A DNA stretch of 64,000 bases from Pholis gunnellus (lineage: Eukaryota > Chordata > Actinopteri > Perciformes > Pholidae): positions 19,183,321 to 19,247,320 of the forward strand of contig OU342818.1 in assembly GCA_910591455.2 (NCBI GenBank), read 5' to 3'. Below the pieces are notes generated by a model that had not been told where the DNA came from, searched no databases, and saw only the letters and a list, made by a program, of their open reading frames with translations. Within the stretch, counting starts at the first letter, position 1; every line of letters begins with the position of its first letter. The position numbers and the translations under genes are program-made. Positions 53,401 through 63,768 of this stretch are shown in pieces.

Positions 53401-55585
53401 GTTTTAGGATTTATTTACTGAAAGTGTTCAAGTGTAACATACATATTGAATTAGTGTTTCACAAGTATTTTCAAAGTGTTTCAAACATCAATCTCCTCTT
53501 CATCACTGGGCTCTGTCGATCATTTCTCATAAATGTACAGGTAAAGACAAAAGGTAAAGCTGTAAAGAGTGAAGAGTATGTTTACGGTTCACTGAATTTA
53601 TGCTTAACGTAAATACTGAGCTAACGTCAGAGATATAAATAACGTTATATTTACTGAAGCAAAAGCGTCAGGGAAAGCGGTCATCTTGGTTGAAGATGAA
53701 GTTTCTCTCCGATCTGTTTGGTTCTTGATCAGTGCTCTTAAAACTCTGTATTCAGACGCAGTGTTAAGGCCAGTGGCTCGAGTAGATCTGGTGAGAGAAA
53801 GCGGTATCAAATTACAACAGGGCAGACAGAAAGTGGCGAGCCAATCAGAGCAGACTGGGCATTTTCGGGAGGGGAGCTTCAAGAGAATCCAAGCTTTTCA
53901 GAGGGTAAATACAGGCACATGGAGACAGACTTTATGAGAAGAATGAAGTGTTTTTTGAGCATTACAGCATGCAGACATGTTCTATTAGAACATTTTGAAA
54001 AACACACAAGGAGACAGACAGACAGAGATTAGCTCTATAGAAGCAGTAGAGGAGCAAAATCAGTTGACCGGCACAAAATGGTGTGAATTTCTGCTTGGAG
54101 CATGAATGTGTTCTGGAAATGTCATTGCCAAGAAAATAACAGCAAAAACAAGTTTTAAAACATAAAATTAACTCAAGGTCCACTAAGTTGTACATAGGTG
54201 TGGGGGGAGATGGTGAACCCTGATCTTTCTCCGGTTGTCCACTGACTCCTGGTCCATGACCTTTGACCCCCTGACCTTTGACTGGTTGGATGTGCCGACT
54301 GTCCAGCCCTGTGAGAGTCCTACTGAGATGCTTCTGATGGTCTTTGGTAACAGTGTCACTCTTGAATGAATAAAAGTTGCACTGCACATTTAGGAATTGA
54401 CCATGCTGTTACCTCTGGGGGGAGATATTAGGAAACAGTGAGAGTTTAGGTTCTTTTTGTCTTCTTACAATGTGATGATGTGAATCCATGTATTTTGTAC
54501 TTTCTGTAATGTAATTATAATGTTACATTGTAAATGTCAATGTTTTTCTAACAGTGAGGAAGGCAGTATGTGTCTAAAGAATTTACACAGCAGCAGTTAA
54601 TTAGTGACAATCTATTTTTCTTTTAATTACATTTTTGGGAACACCGCATGGTAAGAGTACATGTATTATCAATAATTCATGCATGGCTTCATGCTATGCC
54701 AGATATGCCCACCCAATCAAGTGCATACATCAGGACATGACGGCTCTTTGGGATTTGCTGAGAAATGCTTAAGTGCCATCACATCTAAATGATCATTTTC
54801 ACAGCAATAAGCAGTTGTGCAGGCTGTTAATTATGGTATTTTGATTAATTTGTTTCTCCCATCCACATTCCACAAAGACCAGCCCTACTCTGCCTCTGAT
54901 TGGCTTGTACTCATTCAGCCCTTCACATAATTTGTTGTTAGTGCTGATGAACAAGAGGATGGTAGGGTTAATGATTTCAACTCAGATGTGGATCTTTTCA
55001 GAAGGATGGCAGCCTTCTTCTATGGTGCTCTCATGTATGATTACAATGTCATGATGATGGGGGGGAAATGTTTTTATGTTGCTATGGAAGTTGGCTATTT
55101 ATTGAGTGACGAAATAAAAATGTCATAAAAATTGGATATTTAAATCTTGATGTGGTGGCATAATTCAACTTTAATGTTGATATGGCACCCTGATTGACAA
55201 GAACACTTAAAAATTGTACATCATATCAAAAAGGATGCCAACCTCTGCCCTAGTGCTAGTTTAGGTTGCCACTTTGTTGCCTTGTTTGCCAGAGAGCACG
55301 CATGAGTCAGACACATTTTAGTTGAGGAAACCACAGGAGGTTTTTGGGGTTGCGTGTGATTGGATGAGTCACTCTAGCAGAGCAACGTTTTGGGCTTCAC
55401 AGCATCGGGACAGCGATGGAGTTAGGGAGATTGCTAAAGATCCTCTTACAGTAATTCAGAGGACTGGTTGGAAATACTGTATAATACGTGATAAAGATAG
55501 ATAATATGTAACATAAAGATTTCTAAAAAAAAAAGATAAATGTATTTATATAGCGCTTTTTACAAAAAGCCTTGTAAAAGGAGCA
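53401..55585. other. Intergenic, with tandem DR1 motif
   Basis: No supportable gene. Two direct-repeat nuclear-receptor-type sites lie at 54257-54283. 54780-54930 is complex, with homeodomain-like 'gttaattatggtattttgat', and may be regulatory. 55530-55575 ('tttatatagcgctttttac') looks like a retroelement tail. Confidence 0.4.
54257..54283 (-). promoter_or_regulatory. Two adjacent DR1 nuclear-receptor-type sites
   Basis: The minus strand reads AGTCAAAGGTCA, a two-base gap (GG), then GGGTCAAAGGTCA; each is two AGGTCA-like half-sites separated by one base (DR1), the arrangement bound by HNF4 and by RXR/PPAR-type dimers. Motif recognition only; occupancy and the gene served are unknown. Confidence 0.35.
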
Positions 55586-55664
55586 TTTTTACATACAAGA
55601 AAGAAAACAAGGTGACAATACAAGGGCCACTAATTTTAGAGAGCAGTGTTTAAAACACATTGAA

Positions 55665-56342
55665 AAGACCATATGGTCTGTTTCCAGTCGGAAGGCTCTG
55701 GTCCTCTTATCATCGAAGCGCAAGGTGCGGCGAATGTCTTCAAATCTTCCAACAGCCATAGTGGCCTTGTACATGGGATTATGTAGAGGACTCCCAAACA
55801 GCTCACGGACTAATACATCCCAGTTCTTCTCACTTCCTGCAAGCAGGGTCAATTCAATGAAGGCCATGAATTCATCTTTGGTGACATTTTTCCATTCTTT
55901 TCCTCTAGCTGTTGCTACTCTCCGTCCTTCCAAGTTTGTGCACTTCATCACCTCTTGTATTATACCATCAGTGATAAAGAGCTCCCATGCATCTTTTGGT
56001 GAGACAGCGGTGCTAAGCCCTTGTGCAGGCCCTGACCGACTTCTGAGGATATTGTGGCTCTGTGTTCTGCCCTGGGTGGGAGGTAACTCACTCCTTCCGA
56101 CTCATTCTGTTGGACATGATTTGGACACGTTCTTCTTCAGAGGACACAGAAGAGGAATCTTCTGAGTCAGATTGATCCTGTTCAGTTGGATTTCCAGGTG
56201 GACGACTGCCACTGCCACCTGGACAATAGTCTGGGTCCTCATCATCAGAAATTTCAGACTCTGAGTCCAACCCCGTTACTGCCTCTCCATCATCCAGCAT
56301 CTGTAGGACCATTTCAGCTGTGTATCTAGCAGCCGTGACACC
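55665..56342 (-). pseudogene. PiggyBac-type transposase fragment, frameshifted and truncated
   Basis: 56342-56093 encodes an acidic N-terminus ('DSESEISDDEDPDYCPGG'), as in piggyBac-type transposases and their PGBD derivatives. A one-base frameshift near 56090 leads into 'NILRSRSGPAQG', 'FITDGIIQEVMKCTN', 'VTKDEFMAFIELTLLAG' and 'RFEDIRRTLRFDDKRTR', the N-terminal half of the DDE_Tnp_1_7 domain. Homology stops at about 55668 after 'AFRLETDHM', before the catalytic DDD residues, so it cannot transpose. A (CA)n lies upstream at 56391-56416. It sits 1.2 kb from the end of the recombinase-like gene on the same strand. Confidence 0.75.
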
Positions 56343-56416
56343 TTGGATGAGGAAACATAAGAGTAATGTTTTCAATAGATCAATATGCACACGCACACAC
56401 ACACACACACACACAC

Positions 56417-57047
56417 ATACCCGTTTTTACTACCCTGTGGGATCCACTGAGTGGAAGCAGCCCCGTGGGATCCACCCTTTCTGAAGGGTCTAGAGACATG
56501 GTTTTAACTGCTAAAATCATTATAATTTTTTGTTAACACGCAAATGACTTTAAACATCAAACACTCTCAAGAAAAAATTAAACCTGAATTTTTGACCCCC
56601 CTGGGGACTGGTCCCCATGGGTCTCAAAAGTCAGGTTACTTCTATTGGAATACAATCAACACCACTGTTAGGCACCTCACAGTTCATGACAAGCATTTAA
56701 TCAATCTATATTGGATGAAACCTTATTATGAGATTATATTAACACTGAATCTAATAATCCAGATGCCAGATTTTTTTCAAAAACAGACCATATTCTAATT
56801 TTAAAATATAATTGTTGAGCAAACATACAATTCAACATTTGATACTTGATGGATAATTTACCTGGCCGTTTTAACAAACAAGACTTGGTGTTTCACCTGA
56901 TTGGTTCAACATTAAAAATGTTATCTCCACTCCGGAAAACTGTTACCCTTTAAACAATGAAGTCTTCAAACTTCATCTGCTGGGAAAACACTTAGACCTA
57001 CTGTACAAAAGGGGAGAGACAAATTAAGCTCAGATTTTAACAAAGCT
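56417..57047. other. Gap between piggyBac relic and recombinase-like gene
   Basis: Contains two similar 'gtgggatccac' phrases at about 56438 and 56465 and a 'ggggactggtccccatgg' palindromic patch near 56602. No gene. Confidence 0.4.
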
Positions 57048-57053
57048 TTTATT
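57048..57053 (-). terminator. Candidate poly(A) signal of the recombinase-like gene
   Basis: AATAAA on the minus strand about 500 bp past the stop codon, beyond the 80-85 bp tandem repeats. If used, the repeats would be part of the 3' UTR. Not proven. Confidence 0.4.
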
Positions 57054-57090
57054 TAAAGCATCCTTTGTATTTAAGAGCAAAGGTTGATGT

Positions 57091-57546
57091 GGCGCTAGGT
57101 GCCAAAGACAGTTTTCCACTGTAACAGTTACACATAAATGCAAACAGCATTGCATTATATGTATGAAACATGAGAGGCGCTAGGTGCCAAAGACAGTTTT
57201 CCACTGTAACAGTTACACATAAATGCAAACAGCATTGCATTATATGTATGAAACATGAGAGGCGCTAGGTGCCAAAGACAGTTTTCCACTGTAACAGTTA
57301 CACATAAATGCAAACAGCATTATATGTATGAAACATGAGAGGCGATAGGTGCCAAAAACAGTTTTCCACTGTAACAGTTACACATAAATGCAAACAGCAT
57401 TATATGTATGAAATATGAGAGGCGATAGGTGCCAAAGACAGTTTTCCACTGTAACAGTTACACATAAATGCAAACAGCATTATATGTATGAAACATGAGG
57501 CGATAGGTGCCAAAGACAGTTTTCCACTGTAACAGTTACACATAAT
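57091..57546. repeat. 80-85 bp tandem repeat, six copies
   Basis: Units start with 'ggcgctaggtgccaaagaca' or 'ggcgataggtgccaaagaca' at 57091, 57176, 57261, 57341, 57421 and 57499 (periods 85, 85, 80, 80, 78). The later copies lack 'tgcat' and carry ggcgat instead of ggcgct, showing stepwise spread of variants. Each unit contains the imperfect palindrome 'actgtaacagt'. The last copy ends 7 bp from the stop codon of the recombinase-like gene. Confidence 0.95.
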
Positions 57547-57552
57547 TCCTTT

Positions 57553-57776
57553 TCAGTAAACTCTCTTTGCACTTTCACGCTGGATGGCAGTGATCCGGTT
57601 TTTCACATAAAACTTTACTGCAGTCCAGCTTCTGTTCTTAAGGGCTTCTGGTGAAGCTTTAATACAAGCAACGCAGTCAAACTTCCCTGGTACTTGCCCA
57701 GATTGTATGAAGGCCATCAGTGTCTTTTCCACTGCGTTTATCTCGTTAAGTGACCAACTCCTCCTCTTTGAGGTTT
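57553..57776 (-). CDS. Last exon: SANT/Myb-like domain
   Basis: 224 bases after acceptor 'gtttttcttAG', completing a split codon and ending in TGA. It contains 'KRRSWSLNEINAVEKTLMAF', 'PGKFDC', 'EALKNRSWTAVKFYVKN' and 'RITAI'; the spaced Trp residues and helices resemble SANT/Myb DNA- or histone-tail-binding domains that end many fish proteins of this family. Confidence 0.85.
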
Positions 57777-60700
57777 CTAAGAAAAACACAAAGAAAGAAA
57801 AAGACAGTCTTGGGTGTTTTTTTGTTTTGTTTTACAGTATCAGATGTATTGACCGATGTGGTACCCAACCTGATATGTATTTATTCCTACTCATGTACAC
57901 GAGTACGAATAAATTGGGGATGTGAAGGATTAAAAGCTAATGCATTAGGTATCAAGCTCTCTTCACAACAGAAAACAAATAGCATAAACTGAACGATTTA
58001 CTATATTTACATGGCACTATTTCCTGCTGTTAGTACAAATGTCTTATCTCTTACTGAAAATAATGATGTTACCTGCAGTTGGTCAGTAACTAAATTCCTT
58101 TCCCACCCATTCAAATATATATTATTTAAGACCTGCACTCTCATGTTTTGAAGTGGATTAAGTCAAAACATTTCCCTGTATAGAGCTGCTGTCACTTTAA
58201 GAGCAGCCTACTCTCTTTCCAGTTACCAACAGACTGCACAGCATTTGAGTTGGCTGATTTATGGAGTTTCATATGTTCAGCTGTGGAAATTGTCTTATTT
58301 ACCAGGTCAGCTGTTCAGTTTGTACCAGGAAAGTAGATACACATGGACAACCTCAGATGGCAGACACCCCTATTTATTCTCCTGTTAGAAACTGAACAGT
58401 AGATCTAGTAATAAGACTTCGACAAGATTTTCACAGCTGTACATACCAAATTCAACAGCTTAGCATTAACCTGCCTACCTCAAGAGCTGCGCAATTTGTT
58501 CATGAACTCTAGCAGGAAAGTACTGTTAAAATGACAGCATCTTTAAACATGAAAATAATTAACATATTGACTTAAATCCAATTGGAAATGTGCATGTGCT
58601 TGGCTGCAAATAAACATATTTGGTAGACAGGAGAGAATTTGGATTTATAGGCCAAAGCAGATTATATCAGGATTTCAGAGCCTCAGTTGGAGATAACCCA
58701 GGGTCTCACTGAGACTCTGCTCTCATTGTCTAAATGTAGTCATTAATTGAGACCTTTTCAATCAGGCTAGGATGCAGAATAAACAGGGCTGTGATAAAGA
58801 ATAATAAGAAGGTAGAATATTAAAACAATAGGACATTATTCTTTTAATTTCACCCTTGTTACTTTATTTGCTGAAGTATATTTTTGCTGCTGTAACGAAT
58901 AAATTTCCCCTTGCGGAATGAAAACAGTATATATCTATTTATCTATCTTTTTGTAAAAACAGGTAACAAAATAGGAGTGCATTCAGTGTGTGAAATACCT
59001 GTTTTAGGGTCACCTTTGTCAGACTCTGTGCGCTGTTTTTTCTTAGATCTTGATCCTGTAAAAAAACAGATGAGTATATCAATACCAGAAATCAAAAGTT
59101 GGCATCAATTTACTTATTAACTTCTTTGTTTAAATTATCTGTATTTATTGGTCTATACAAACTAATTACATGTCTCTAAAATTAAAGCAAACGTTTTTTA
59201 AACATTCACTAAAGTATTGAAAATTATATTGAGTATATTAATACAATTTACAGCCAACTTAAAAACTTGACCTAAAAACATTATCTAATCATATAAACAG
59301 TACAGAGCATACTTCTTTTTCTACAATTAAATATTTATATATTCAGCAGATGGTTTTATCCAAAATTACACATTTGGAGGTTCCATAGGCACATTTACTG
59401 ACCAGAAAACAAACCTCAGTTTCTCAGAAGGAAAGCAGAAATCCTAAACACTAATCTATCAGTCACTTAATTGATAGCACTATATATCATTAATCCTTAC
59501 ATTTCTTAAGTTTTGTTAAGATTGCTAAAACATAATCAGTAAATTCTGTATTTCTTTTTAACCATGTACAGACAGGGTGTCTTTTCAGATAATAAAAGTG
59601 ATACTTAGAGCAATCTGCAGCTTTGAAACAAAATCATCAAATGAGGTTGAGAAAGCTGCCAATCGGAGCTTGTTTTATAATGCCTGTTTAACTGTTCTGT
59701 CAGAAAAGGGAAATGGGCATGCAGACACCAAGTGCCATGGCCTCAAACTGTGGGTTACCTGTGATAGCAGGATCAACACTGTCTGGATCATCAGAGGTTG
59801 GTTGTCCACTGTTGAATCTTTGGGGTCCTATTAGAAGAATAAATAATGAAAATGATGTAGGTTTGCACTACGGAATAACAGGTGAAGCAAATATGGAAAA
59901 AAAGAATGAGAAAAACAGTGATTGCAATAGAGCGCATGGTAACTGTATTACAACCAACTTTCTGCAAATACGCCAACCACTCAATTGTCACCAGTCTATT
60001 AAAATCATCTACCACTGGAATGAGATGATCGAGGAGCTTGAAGCACCTTATAGATTTGACCAGTTTCTGGTTCTTAAGTCCAGTTTTGTGTGGTCAAATT
60101 GTGGTCAGGTGTAGTTTGGGAAACTGGACTCCATACTACTCCATACTATGCAAACTACCAAATGTGTGGCACAGTTCTGATCTTGAGTGCAGAACACTGT
60201 GGGATCAATTATAGCTTTTTCTACAACATATTTTTCATGAATTTCAGATCAATCAATAAGTTGAAAGAGTCCAGCCAGCTGAGGTAGAGCCCAGGTGACT
60301 GGCTCCACCTCAGATTTCTGCCTGACAGCCTAAATTCAATTCAGTATTCAATTTTTTCAGTTCAAAATCAGTTGGTGTAAATTTGGTAGAATATCAGAAT
60401 GCAAGCATATTATTTTTTTAATTCAACCATTTTTGTAAAAGAGTGCATTTAGTGTGTGAAATACCTGTTGTAGGGTCCTCACTGTCAGACTCAGTTTGTA
60501 GTCTTTTCTTAGGTGTTGAGAATCCTATCAAAATAAGGAAGAAAGACATGAATAGATTTACAGATTAATGATGTACAGTTCTATTTAAGTTTGATAAAAG
60601 GTTAAGTTAAGACAGATCACCAACAAAAAACAAGCACAGCCTTTAATGTGTAAAAGCACCTGAAGCACCATCATGACTGTCAGACTCAACAGTCTCCTTT

Positions 60701-63700
60701 CTTCTCTTAGGTGTTGAAGATTCTGTTAAAATAACGAGTGATGTTAAAATCACCATCTTTTTAATTCCACAGTCTATATAAAAACAAGGAAATAATGTAA
60801 GAAAGTGTAAGTAAGTCTGCGAGATACCTATGGGCTCAATGTCATCACCAAACTCATCTGTGGTTGGTTGTTGTCTTTTAGAGCTTGAGGATCCTTTGAC
60901 AAAAAATGACAATAAATGTTTATCTCAACACTCACTCAGACCCCACACTAAGCAATGCCTCTTGATCTGGAAGGTAAAAACAGTTAAATGTGTAATCCAC
61001 CTGATGATGACGCGGAGCAGAAAGATGAGTCCTTCTCCGCCTCAGTCTCTGATAGATCAATGTTCATAGCTTCCAGCACTCCCTCTGAAAATTAGGGAAA
61101 ACAAACCCAAATATGACATGAAAAAGATATTTAGTCAGAAATTGTATGTATACACACACACATATATATACACAAGTATTTCCTTTACCATTAGGATCTA
61201 TTTGGATTTGGTCCAGGCTCATTCCCTTGAAGTCTGACAGTCGGCCTTGTTCGAGGGCCATGAGCACTTTGCTGACTTTCGCCAACTGCAGCGTTCCTTC
61301 AGGAAGCCTGTAGTACTGCCTATGGACCCGAATGTCATGGCCAAGAAAATTTGCAAGTATGTCCATCTCATTATCTTTGAGGTTTAGAACCGTGGACAGT
61401 GTGGAAACATGCTTTCTCAACTTAGTTGAGGACAGGGTTTCAGGGTGCTTGGCCCCACATTCCCTTGCAATCTGTCTGATGGCATCTGATCCCCTTAAGT
61501 GAGTCTCTGCTTCAGTTCTGGAGAAGAAAAAGGGATTTTCATCAGGCACACCACAGGTCCGCCGATGTGCAACCAAGGCTTCCATTGAAGAGAGCATGTC
61601 TGGTGTTAGAAGGATGGGAACTTTCCTGTTTCTTTTCCCTCTGATTTCAATGCGCTGAAAATGCTGGCAAAGCTTTAGCTCCAACTCTGAAAGTCCTAGT
61701 GCCAAATCTGAATGGACTTCTGAAGTGTCTCTTAGGGTGAATGCACTAAGTGGCATCTTTGACACCTCACCCTCTCTTCTGCGATTGAACAGAATTACTT
61801 CACAAAGAGTCAAATTGGCCAGCTTTGACCAGTTGTTCTTATTTGGATCATCCTCAAGTCTGCTTTGGTATTCTTGTCTGCACTTATCAAGATACATGTG
61901 CATCTTCTTGACGTCTTCAGTGAAAGGAAGGAGCTGAGGAGTGTTCCATTTCACCTCTTTTAGAGTTTGTATGGCACGTGATGACACACATACATCCCAC
62001 TTTTTCTCATACAGACCCCGGCTTCTCTCCAGATTCTTAAGAAGTTCCTCATTGTCAGACTCTGACATCTTTGCTTCACACTCAAGAATATCTGCAATCT
62101 TCTTGAGACTATGACCAAGCTTCAGAGCCAAGGATGGAATTTTGTAGAGGTTTCTGTCTTCATCAAAGCCAGCCGTGTCCTTTACTGCTTTGACCACAAA
62201 GTTGAAGTTGGAAGGTACATAGAAGTCCTCAATGTGTTTCAGTGTTCCAGCTTTACGCGAGTGCCAAATTAGTCGTCCTACTTCTCGCATTTTTTGTCTA
62301 ATGTATTCATGTTTGGTCTTGTCATGTCCATGCTTTGCATACAAATGTTCTCCGAGTCTCAAAATGCTTTTCTCCTCTCTGATGATGCTTGTGACTTCAT
62401 CTTGGTGCATAGCATGTACCAGCTCCCAAAGTTTTTTGTTAACATCATCTGGGACGGGCTGTGCATAGGCACAGAGTGATTGGATCCGGCTTTTACCTGG
62501 CTTTGTTTTGCATTTTTGTGCAAGCTTGCACCTGGACATGTGCCTCCATAATGACTTTCTTTTAAGAAAAGCCTCACAGTTAATGCAGTGCATATAGTCA
62601 CTTGCTTTCACTTCATTCCCAGATTGCTGACTTGGGATCAGCGTTCCACTACCAGCTTTTAGGACTTCATTATTATGAGCACGGTTTCCTTTATTTCTGA
62701 TGAGGTCAAAATGCAATTTTCGTTCCTTCGATTTCAAAGGAAACGTGATTGCTTGTGCTACAGCTGATTCACTGCTGTGTTTGCGTATTAAGTGCCTCGC
62801 CATTTTATGGCAGTGTATGGGACAGTACAGACAGTAATGCGTTTTACTGTAATCTCTGGCACCATGTTTTCTTTTTTGCAGCTTCATGACTGACACATTT
62901 GCAAGGTTTGTGTCAGAGTTTTGACTTTTTGCTCTCCTATTATCTTTATCTGAGGAGGTACTGGGCAATGTCTTACTATAAGTCCTCTGTGACTTCTTCA
63001 GTTTCACCAATGGAACCTTGCTCATTTGATCACAAGATTCTTCTGAACTGCTTTCATGTATTGAGTCTTTTGATGGAATATATTCATCACCACTGCTTCC
63101 ACTGCTGATGATAGAGGCTTTTGATTCATCAGACAGCTTGGAGATCGATTCAAGGTATTCTTTGGTGAGCTGGAATTTAAATATACAAGATGATTATAGC
63201 TAAATTATCTGCAAGCAGGCACGAAAATCTTATATTGTCATTAAGATTCCCTTAAAACCTGGGCAACTGAACCTGACATTCAAACCACCATACAGGGTCA
63301 GTGTAAGGTGATAACATGCACTACTGTCAGGGTTGTGTTGACAGCTACAGGGTTAACTTCCACAGAATACTTCATTTACCAAAGGATAATTTTGAATGAA
63401 TGTTGAAGGATTTGGCTGATCATTTTCTCCCTTTTTCTTCATCACCAAATCTCAATATGTTTTTAATAGTTTTTGGACAACAGAATTAGATCATTATCGA
63501 TGCACTCACAATACTTGTTAGTAGATCAGTTAATTGTTGGTTTGTAACCATACATATCATTTGAGAAAAGAAAAATATAGAAAATGACCAGCATTATCCC
63601 TTATGTTTATTATATATAATAGCTATTCTGCTAGTTTTCATCATGCAAACTTACAAATATGCTGTCAGTTCTGCTCAGAGATGGAACATCTGGGTCATCA

Positions 63701-63768
63701 CCAACACCAGAGGATGGACTTTCAGGGGTTAATATCTCTGTGTTGCTCTCAAAGCTCAGGCTTTTTTC
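57553..63768 (-). CDS. Tyrosine-recombinase-like (Crypton-type) multi-exon gene, 5' end outside window
   Basis: Nine exons with canonical splice sites and compatible phases: 63768-63655, 63169-61189, 61084-61001, 60893-60828, 60722-60660, 60524-60465, 59827-59759, 59055-58999, 57776-57553. They give 905 residues in the window. Order: acidic Ser-rich N-terminus; C2H2-like motif (C151, C154, H164, H169); a CCHC-like motif (C233, C236, H248, C252); a tyrosine-recombinase-like core with 'NRRREGEV' (R501-503), K554, 'TKLRKH' (R623), 'LGHD' (H649) and 'HRQYY' (Y657/658); a low-complexity linker from six mini-exons; and a SANT/Myb-like end (832-905). Enzymes of this fold cut and rejoin DNA via the Tyr. 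The family is expanded in fish and is related to Crypton transposons; whether this copy is a mobile element or a domesticated nuclear protein cannot be told. Coding exons carry no stops or frameshifts. Confidence 0.8.
57777..58998 (-). other. Intron before the last exon
   Basis: 1,222 bp. The part 58130-58800 is unusually complex and unique for an intron here ('tgtagtcattaattgagacc'), so it could hold a regulatory element. Confidence 0.6.
58999..59055 (-). CDS. Mini-exon 6 (19 codons)
   Basis: Acceptor 'tttttttacAG', donor 'AACAG|GTATTT'; phase 1 at both ends. Encodes 'GSRSKKKQRTESDKGDPKT', a basic patch followed by an acidic patch. Confidence 0.75.
59759..59827 (-). CDS. Mini-exon 5 (23 codons)
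   Basis: Acceptor 'cttctaatAG', donor 'CACAG|GTAACC'; phase 1-1. Encodes 'GPQRFNSGQPTSDDPDSVD' plus a short end; the most diverged member of the array. Confidence 0.7.
60465..60524 (-). CDS. Mini-exon 4 (20 codons)
   Basis: Acceptor 'attttgatAG', donor 'AACAG|GTATTT'; phase 1-1. Encodes 'GFSTPKKRLQTESDSEDPTT'. Exon and flanking intron closely match mini-exon 6. Confidence 0.75.
60660..60722 (-). CDS. Mini-exon 3 (21 codons)
   Basis: Acceptor 'ttattttaacAG', donor 'TTCAG|GTGCTT'; phase 1-1. Encodes 'ESSTPKRRKETVESDSHDG' plus a short end. Confidence 0.75.
60828..60893 (-). CDS. Mini-exon 2 (22 codons)
   Basis: Acceptor 'ttttgtcaaAG', donor 'CATAG|GTATCT'; phase 1-1. Encodes 'GSSSSKRQQPTTDEFGDDIE' plus a short end. 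Confidence 0.75.
   Translation of the reverse strand, partial: DPQALKDNNQPQMSLVMTLSP
61001..61084 (-). CDS. Mini-exon 1 (28 codons)
   Basis: Acceptor 'ctaattttcAG', donor 'TCATCAG|GTGGAT'; phase 1-1. Reads 'GVLEAMNIDLSETEAEKDSS' then a Ser-rich end. It is not clearly homologous to the other mini-exons. Confidence 0.75.
61189..63169 (-). CDS. Main exon: zinc motifs and recombinase-like core
   Basis: 1,981 bases open throughout, from acceptor 'aaattccAG' (63170-63171) to donor 'AATG|GTAAAG' after 61189. The frame is open upstream of the first internal Met (63025), with 48 acidic/Ser-rich codons joining the preceding exon in phase 0, so that Met is not the true start. Contains both zinc motifs and all catalytic-type boxes. 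The exon ends soon after 'LSDFKGMSLDQIQIDPN', a conserved stretch in the family. Confidence 0.9.
63655..63768 (-). CDS. Upstream exon, 38 codons
   Basis: Exactly 114 bases, phase 0-0, between acceptor 'ccctaatAG' and a strong donor 'TTT|GTAAGT'. Encodes Ser/Asp-rich 'EKSLSFESNTEILTPESPSS' followed by 'DPDVPSLSRTDSIF'. No start codon, so at least one more exon lies upstream, past the window end or undetected in 63770-64000. Confidence 0.7.

Noticed and set aside
57091..57546. CRISPR-like array
   Set aside because: The 78-85 bp units are contiguous without variable spacers, in a vertebrate genome; this is a minisatellite.
58080..58110. Possible additional mini-exon with donor 'CTGCAG|GTAACA' on the minus strand
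   Set aside because: The only nearby acceptor would give a 17-base exon that breaks the phase and lacks the array's motif.
61064..61188. Apparent C-terminal extension of the 653-codon frame
   Set aside because: It lies beyond the donor AATG|GTAAAG and is intron sequence with a CA/TA-rich tract.
63025..63025. Met at 63025 as start codon of the recombinase-like gene
   Set aside because: The frame is open upstream to a good acceptor and joins another exon in phase, so this Met is internal.
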